Source of the DNA: Candidatus Endobugula sertula
GTDB taxonomy: Bacteria; Pseudomonadota; Gammaproteobacteria; Pseudomonadales; Cellvibrionaceae
Direction of reading: 5' to 3'
Assembly: GCA_001723645.1 (NCBI GenBank)
Contig: MDLC01000005.1
Location: 32,027 to 96,026 of the forward strand
DNA length: 64,000 nucleotides
The notes under the pieces: generated by a model
The model's database searches: none
What the model was told of the DNA's origin: nothing
Seen by the model: only the letters and a program-made list of their open reading frames with translations
Translations under genes and position numbers: made by a program
Shown: positions 58,139 through 64,000 of the stretch, in pieces
How the letters are laid out: each line of letters begins with the position of its first letter
Numbering within the stretch: position 1 is the stretch's first letter

Positions 58139-58620
58139 TCGTTAATAAAGTAGGAATTTACCGTTCCAGATTCAGCTTATAGTATTATAATGAAACCCCT
58201 CATTGAACCTAAAAATTTATAGTGCTCTGTTTATTCTATTTAACCCGCTTTTTACCCACGCTTATACTTTTACTTTATTATTCTACTCATGTTTATCACT
58301 CGCCTGAAAATTTTAATTTCATACCCTCTGGGGGTCAAAGTGCTTAATTATCTAAAAAATCACTGATAACTGGTAAAAAGTGACAATAGAGATTATACCT
58401 CCAAGCTTTAGTGACTACCTAAAATAAACACATCTCAGTTTTTAATAACAACCTAAGTCTGTGCAGTGCTCCCTGACGCTCGCAAAAAATTTAATATTTA
58501 GAAATGCTCTATATATCTTGCCTGCCACAAACGAAAAAATGTAATATGTTCACTGGCTGTTATATATCAATCCAACGGATTAATAGAAACGCAATCTCAC
58601 AAGCATATTACCTTCACTTT
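58139..58620. other. Gene-poor interval upstream of the cyclase gene
   Basis: About 480 bases with no gene. An in-frame extension of the cyclase ORF to 58504 exists but looks unlike protein of that family. Promoters for msrA and the cyclase must lie here; I see no clear consensus. Confidence 0.5.
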
Positions 58621-60108
58621 ATGGATACTCTTGAAAACCTAACGATTATGTTTACCGACATCGTCGGCTATTCTGACTTAGTGGAAGAACTATCGAGAAC
58701 AGATAGTCAAAAACTCCTCGAAAAGCATAATAAAATACTCAATAATGTCATTAAGCACTTTGGTGGGAAAAAAATCAAATCGATTGGTGATTCTTTTTTG
58801 GTCACATTCCGCTCACCAACAGATGCCGTTATTTGTGGCATGGCTATGCATGATGCCCTATGGGATAAACAGAAAATAGAAGAGCAAATTCCCAACAACC
58901 CAACCATCGTTATTCGTGTAGCAATCAATACGGGTGAGGTCATCTTAAGACATAATGATATCTTTGGCGAAGCGGTTAACATTGCCTCTCGCGTTGAAGA
59001 AATCACCCCACCAGGTAGCGTTTACTTAACAGAAAGTGTCTATCTATCCATGAAAAAGTCGGAGGCTACTTTAACACTTATCGATAGCTTTGATTTCAAA
59101 GGCATCAGTGAGAACATTAGAGTCTATCAAGCAAAACATAAGCCAATTAAACATTCAAACCCGGATATAGACGGTCATACTTCTGACTTTCCGTACGGTG
59201 GGGCACATATTAGTTATCAAGTTAACTCCCTTCCTTGGGCGACTATTGGTAAGTATTGCACTGCTATATGCGCTTTATTCATTATTATATTTATTACTTG
59301 GTGGATAACCATTACCTATATGCGCCCCACTAAAATACTTGAGCGAGAAAAAATCATTGTTGAATATCGTACTATTGATAGCATAAAACCTCCTTTTCTG
59401 ACAACCATGGAGAGTACACATCAAAATATAAAAGACAATGCCGAACAAGTAAAATTCGAGCAACAAGCATTAGCCTTATTAGCCTCTAACAACTACTTAG
59501 GCTTAGAAAAGTTAATCAATAATCATCAGGATTGGGAGGAAGAAAACGCTTATTTGCCATTACTCAGTGCACATAGTGATTTTTATTTTAAACGCTATAC
59601 AAGTGCATTAGATAATTATCGACTCGCCCTACAGAAAAATCCTTTATTTGCTGAAGATAGGCTGACAGCAAATAATCTTGTATCGCTCCTAGAGTATGAA
59701 AGACAAGCCAGCAATCGCCTCATTGCTCAACACCTTAATCCAACCCTAATCGATCAATTAGGCAAACGTACCGGACAAAAAGGTTTAAAAGGACGTTACG
59801 ATGCATTCTATCTACTTAAAGACTCAGGTAATATGGAATATATTGACAGAGTTGGCTTAAACATCTGGGATCTAAAAGAATTAGATCAGTGTCAACATAA
59901 AAGAACCGCCATACTTGAACTTAAACGTTTAGGTGACAAGCGTGCTTTAAGTGCGTTAAAAGAATCCCTCAACGTTAACTTTTTTGATCGTATAAAATAT
60001 GCCTGTCTATTAAAAGACGCTCAAGAGGCTATCAACAATATGGAAAAAACCCCTAGCAGTAAAACATCTACTAAAAAAGAGATTCCTATAGACTACAAGA
60101 ATCAATGA
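58621..60108 (+). CDS. Class III adenylate/guanylate cyclase with TM segment and helical tail
   Basis: Cytosolic N-terminal cyclase domain (about 8-170): TIMFTDIVGYSDLVEEL (first metal Asp), KSIGDSFLVTF (second Asp), IRVAINTGEV and FGEAVNIASRVEE (Asn/Arg catalytic pair). One membrane segment follows at about 207-233 (ICALFIIIFITWWITITYM). A C-terminal region (about 265-480) has TPR-like and HEAT-like helices (YTSALDNYRLALQKNPLFAE; GDKRALSALKESLN), likely outside the cytosol. The start is set at ATG 58621; no strong ribosome site. A sensor cyclase is inferred; the nucleotide product is not known. Confidence 0.87.
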   Translation: MDTLENLTIMFTDIVGYSDLVEELSRTDSQKLLEKHNKILNNVIKHFGGKKIKSIGDSFLVTFRSPTDAVICGMAMHDALWDKQKIEEQIPNNPTIVIRVAINTGEVILRHNDIFGEAVNIASRVEEITPPGSVYLTESVYLSMKKSEATLTLIDSFDFKGISENIRVYQAKHKPIKHSNPDIDGHTSDFPYGGAHISYQVNSLPWATIGKYCTAICALFIIIFITWWITITYMRPTKILEREKIIVEYRTIDSIKPPFLTTMESTHQNIKDNAEQVKFEQQALALLASNNYLGLEKLINNHQDWEEENAYLPLLSAHSDFYFKRYTSALDNYRLALQKNPLFAEDRLTANNLVSLLEYERQASNRLIAQHLNPTLIDQLGKRTGQKGLKGRYDAFYLLKDSGNMEYIDRVGLNIWDLKELDQCQHKRTAILELKRLGDKRALSALKESLNVNFFDRIKYACLLKDAQEAINNMEKTPSSKTSTKKEIPIDYKNQ

Positions 60109-60159
60109 ACGCCTCTTGTTTATAAGGCTAACATGCACGATATAGTCGCTGTGCTTTGT

Positions 60160-60765
60160 TTATAACAACCCATTCAGAACTCGAATTAATTCATCTAGTG
60201 TATCCTCAGGAAACAACAAAAGAAGATCACAATTAAAGGGGTTATTTTCAATATGATAATTAATCTCAACACTGACCAATTGATGAGAATTGGCAATGAC
60301 ATCCATTTGTATTGATTCAAGAGGCACGTGCATGCTATTAATCATAGGCAATCCCGTTTCTACTGGGTTCTCAATGATTTCCCCAAGCCTATCAAAACAA
60401 GTGTCATTAATGGTTTCACACAAATCTTGTAATAATGTTTTAATGCCCTCATCATCCTCCAGAGACCGCCCAGTACAACGAGCCAAATCACCGATGCTCT
60501 CATCGTTAATCACTATCAAAGCATAACAATTTAAGCCACTAAACTTAAACATCTGACTCACCGATGATAAGCTTTCGTAGCCTTCAATTTGTTTTAAAGA
60601 CTCTATAAAAGAGGTGGAATCGACACAACGAATACAGGGAATGGGTAAATGCACAAACGCATCGGTAAAACTTGCTAAAGATTCAGCAGCGGCTCCCATG
60701 GCAACATTGGTAATTTCCTGCAAACAATCACGCTGGTCTTCGCTTAAAGGTAAGGTTAAGCTCAT
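60160..60765 (-). CDS. CheC-like phosphatase family protein
   Basis: 201-residue CheC/CheX-type protein. Two helix motifs of the family are present: LQEITNVAMGAAAESLAS near residue 15 and LCETINDTCFDRLGEI near 115, each with the Glu/Asn pair used for dephosphorylating a response regulator. It lies 43 bases downstream of a response-regulator remnant; the two genes normally form a pair in marine gammaproteobacteria. Target inferred. Confidence 0.85.
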   Translation of the reverse strand: MSLTLPLSEDQRDCLQEITNVAMGAAAESLASFTDAFVHLPIPCIRCVDSTSFIESLKQIEGYESLSSVSQMFKFSGLNCYALIVINDESIGDLARCTGRSLEDDEGIKTLLQDLCETINDTCFDRLGEIIENPVETGLPMINSMHVPLESIQMDVIANSHQLVSVEINYHIENNPFNCDLLLLFPEDTLDELIRVLNGLL

Positions 60766-60808
60766 AATATCTCTTCTAAATCATCATTGTTATGGAGACT
60801 GGCTGTGT

Positions 60809-61133
60809 CTATCCAATTAAGCCGTAATCATTAAGCACTGTCATCAATTTGTCTTTATTGACTGGCTTTTTAATAAAATCTACCGCACCCAGCTTCATAA
60901 CCCTATCCCGAGCTTCAGGCTGTATATCACCAGAAATAACGATAACTACAGCATTTAACCCCTCATTAAAAACATTTTCCAACACCCCATAACCATCCAT
61001 TTCCGGCATGGTCAGGTCAAGAAAGACCATTTGTCGCATAGGTAATATCTACGTCCCACCCTTCAGGCAGAGAACGAGTCACCTGCTTTCTAGCCATATT
61101 AGAGTCATCACATATCAAGAGCGGTATTGCCAT
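60809..61133 (-). pseudogene. CheY-like response regulator with internal deletion/frameshift
   Basis: The minus strand reads MAIPLLICDDSNMARKQVTR to ATNGLS and a TGA. A second frame continues with VFLDLTMPEMDGYGVLENV to VDFIKKPVNKDKL. Joined, they match a full CheY-type regulator (phospho-Asp in FLDLTM, switch Lys in KKP), but about 13 residues are missing between ATNG and VFLDL and the frame is lost. CAAATGGT lies at the junction, suggesting recombination between short repeats. It is therefore probably inactive unless rescued by frameshifting; assembly error is possible. Confidence 0.8.
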
Positions 61134-61489
61134 AAACTTACATAACCAAATGAGTTTAACTATTAAGCTAGCAGTGAAGTGGATGTCCAATCGATTACAT
61201 CATCACCCAAGACCATCTGAAGAGCTTGTATAAAAGTGCTTGACCTTATTGGGTTCGCACTGCCCTGTGGCCCATATGACGACATCTTTGTAGATAACCA
61301 TTAACCTATTGGGTTAATAATCAACCATTAAACATCGTTTTAACATCCAACTTGCTTTTTCTAAGTATAGACATAAATTTTCATTCTCCAGAAAATTTCT
61401 ATAAAAAATAGCATTTTTCTCAGCAAAGATTGATCAAGCCGTTTAGAATAAGCTCCGAAAAAAGTAATCATTATACGGAGTATCACACG
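61134..61489. other. Gene-poor interval upstream of arsC
   Basis: A 40-codon ORF on the minus strand (61285-61163, starts MSSYGPQGSANPIRSS) has no recognised family. Otherwise only AT-rich sequence and the arsC promoter region; short TATTGGGTT direct repeats occur near 61242 and 61307. Confidence 0.45.
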
Positions 61490-62448
<959 letters not shown>

Positions 62449-62471
62449 GATCACTATAGAAGAATGTTCTC

Positions 62472-62831
62472 ATGACGATTTCCTTATTCACACCTAACAA
62501 ACGGCTCAACGTAGTATTATTCACCACTTATTGGGCTTACACCTGTTTGTTACTTTTATTTATTTATACTTACTTCACCAATGAAAACCATTCATGGAAA
62601 TTATTAGTCTTTCAATCGTTACCCCTTCTATTACTGGCACCAGGGCTGATCAAACAACAATATCGCTCTCATAGCTGGTTATGCTTTGCCATCCTGGCTT
62701 ATTTTATTGCTTATGTTGCAGAAGTAGGCTCACCTCTAGGAGAAGTAACGGACTGGATGGGATTGGTGCTTTCCGTTATTATTTTTATAAGTGCAATGCT
62801 GGCAAGCAGGGGGCTACAACGATTATCCTAA
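62472..62831 (+). CDS. DUF2069 membrane protein
   Basis: 119 residues with four hydrophobic segments (VVLFTTYWAYTCLLLLFIYTYF cut here as TTYWAYTCLLLLFIYTY; LLVFQSLPLLLLAPGLI; WLCFAILAYFIAYVAEV; WMGLVLSVIIFISAMLAS). DUF2069 regularly follows wrbA. Function unknown. Confidence 0.88.
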   Translation: MTISLFTPNKRLNVVLFTTYWAYTCLLLLFIYTYFTNENHSWKLLVFQSLPLLLLAPGLIKQQYRSHSWLCFAILAYFIAYVAEVGSPLGEVTDWMGLVLSVIIFISAMLASRGLQRLS

Positions 62832-62994
62832 ACAAATCAGTTGAATCGTAACTAGGGTAGCTAAGAAGGTACTGAATATCATCGTTTAGCAATGTACCCT
62901 GACTGCATAGCATCGTTCGCGCTTCGAATAGCTTTAGCTTGCATCCACCTATGTTATATGGAATTCAAAGCCGGACTATAAAGACTGTAGAAGT

Positions 62995-64000
62995 TTAGAT
63001 ATCAAACTTAATACCTTGAGCTAAAGGTAACTCTTTCGTAAAGTTAACCGTTGAGGTACTACGCCTCATATAAGACTTCCAAGAATCAGAACCTGACTCG
63101 CGACCACCGCCGGTTTCTTTTTCACCGCCAAAAGCCCCGCCAATCTCAGCACCGTTGGTACCAATATTCACGTTGGCAATACCACAATCACTACCCGCTG
63201 CGGAAAGAAATTCTTCCGCTTACAACAAATTGGTAGTGAAAATCGCTGATGACAAACCTTGAGGAACATCATTATGTATGGCAATAGCTTCAGCATAATC
63301 TGTATATTTAAACACATACAAAATAGGAGCAAAGGTTTCATGCTTAACCGCATCCGTTTGCACAGACATCTCAACAAGTGCAGGTTTTACATAATATGCT
63401 GTATCCCAACCCTCAAACACCACTCGATCACCACCAAATACCTGTCCACCTTCAGATCTGGCAGAACGCAAAGCCTGTTGCATGGCATCAAATGCATCCT
63501 TATCAATTAATGGACCCACTAAGATATCATCTTCTAATGGACTACCCATTGCCACTCTGTCATAGGCTTCCTTTAGTCTTGATATCAGTTGGTCGTAAAC
63601 GCTTTCGTGTACAATCAGACGTCGAGTCGTGGTACAGCGTTGACCACAAGTACCCACTGCACCAAATACAATACCACGAACAGCCATTTCCAAATCAGCC
63701 GATGGAGTCACAATAATGGCGTTATTGCCCCCTAGCTCCAATATTGATCGGCCAAAGCGCTGAGCCACTTTAGGGCCTACAATACGTCCCATTGCGGTAC
63801 TGCCTGTCGCACTAATAAGCGGAACACGAGCGTCATTGACCAGTTGTTCACCCTGCTCTCTACCGCCGATAATCACATCTATTAAACCTTCAGGAACTTT
63901 CCCATCAAATTTTTTAATCGCTTTTGCATATTCCACTCCAAGATGAACACCTTCTCCAATTGAAAATGATCACCCCCTGCGATTAAACGTGATCAGTCTC
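62995..64000 (-). pseudogene. amaB: Aldehyde dehydrogenase (α-aminoadipic semialdehyde type), broken and cut by the right edge
   Basis: The minus strand encodes the C-terminal two thirds of an ALDH of the L-aminoadipate-semialdehyde dehydrogenase group. ILELGGNNAIIV carries the catalytic Glu and GAVGTCGQRCTTTRRLIV the Cys. After IFTTNLL an in-frame TAA at 63220-63222 replaces the expected Glu codon. Translation then continues perfectly in the same frame to the true C-terminus ([20 protein letters not shown] ... [16 protein letters not shown], stop at 62995). Another in-frame stop lies at 63970-63972, before the N-terminal part. So the gene is nonsense-mutated and probably inactive. Confidence 0.85.

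Overview
The window looks like a chromosomal segment of a low-GC gammaproteobacterium. Its closest resemblance in gene content and order is to Pseudomonas and marine relatives. Supporting evidence: a near-canonical FleQ, a 552-residue CysI followed by a DUF934 gene, a ccm cluster divergent from a FliK/FlhB-C pair, pepP-ubiH-ubiI, yccA next to tusDCBE, purL-mltF-tadA, prfB-lysS, and cysS/glnS/ppiB/lpxH clustered together. The sequence carries several decayed genes, one transposase remnant and rather long gene-poor gaps. I infer a lineage undergoing some gene erosion, possibly host-associated, but the window alone does not prove that.

Layout, left to right. 1-12.5 kb is housekeeping: purL (cut by the left edge), mltF, tadA, a 2Fe-2S ferredoxin, trhO, bolA, ung, lysS and prfB, the last with an intact programmed +1 frameshift site. 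12.6-16.1 kb holds a secreted S1/P1 nuclease and a four-gene bufferin-type RiPP operon (DUF2282 precursor, MNIO/DUF692 enzyme, DUF2063 partner, DoxX protein), known in other bacteria for copper handling. 16.7-24.1 kb has an FkbM methyltransferase, a DUF488 protein, a YHS-domain exported protein, rpiA, and the ubiI/ubiH/pepP operon. 24.4-26.1 kb encodes three lipoproteins (CsgG-like, DUF4810, DUF799/GNA1162), followed by an IS630-type transposase remnant. 26.7-28.9 kb is yccA-tusDCBE (tRNA 2-thiouridine sulfur relay). 29-31.7 kb is an isolated flagellar island, fliS-fliT-fleQ.

31.9-43.6 kb contains aroG, grxA, nfuA, cysI-DUF934, a CPA2 antiporter, a dead 3-hydroxyacid dehydrogenase, a voltage-gated cation channel with a calcium-channel-like filter, cysS, glnS, ppiB and lpxH. 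43.8-50.1 kb is a peptide-type ABC importer with a membrane-anchored binding protein. 50.1-55.6 kb is ccmABCDEFG, with no ccmH or ccmI attached. 55.7-57.5 kb is the FliK/FlhB-C pair, then msrA.

58.6-64 kb has a class III cyclase with a membrane segment and helical repeat tail, a CheC-like phosphatase beside a damaged response regulator, arsC-wrbA-DUF2069, and a nonsense-mutated aldehyde dehydrogenase cut by the right edge.

Themes across the window are sulfur and Fe-S chemistry (TusDCBE, NfuA, ferredoxin, CysI, Grx, MsrA), cytochrome c and ubiquinone biogenesis, and a reduced or scattered flagellar regulon. The most distinctive system is the bufferin operon. No CRISPR array, rRNA gene or convincing tRNA gene was seen.
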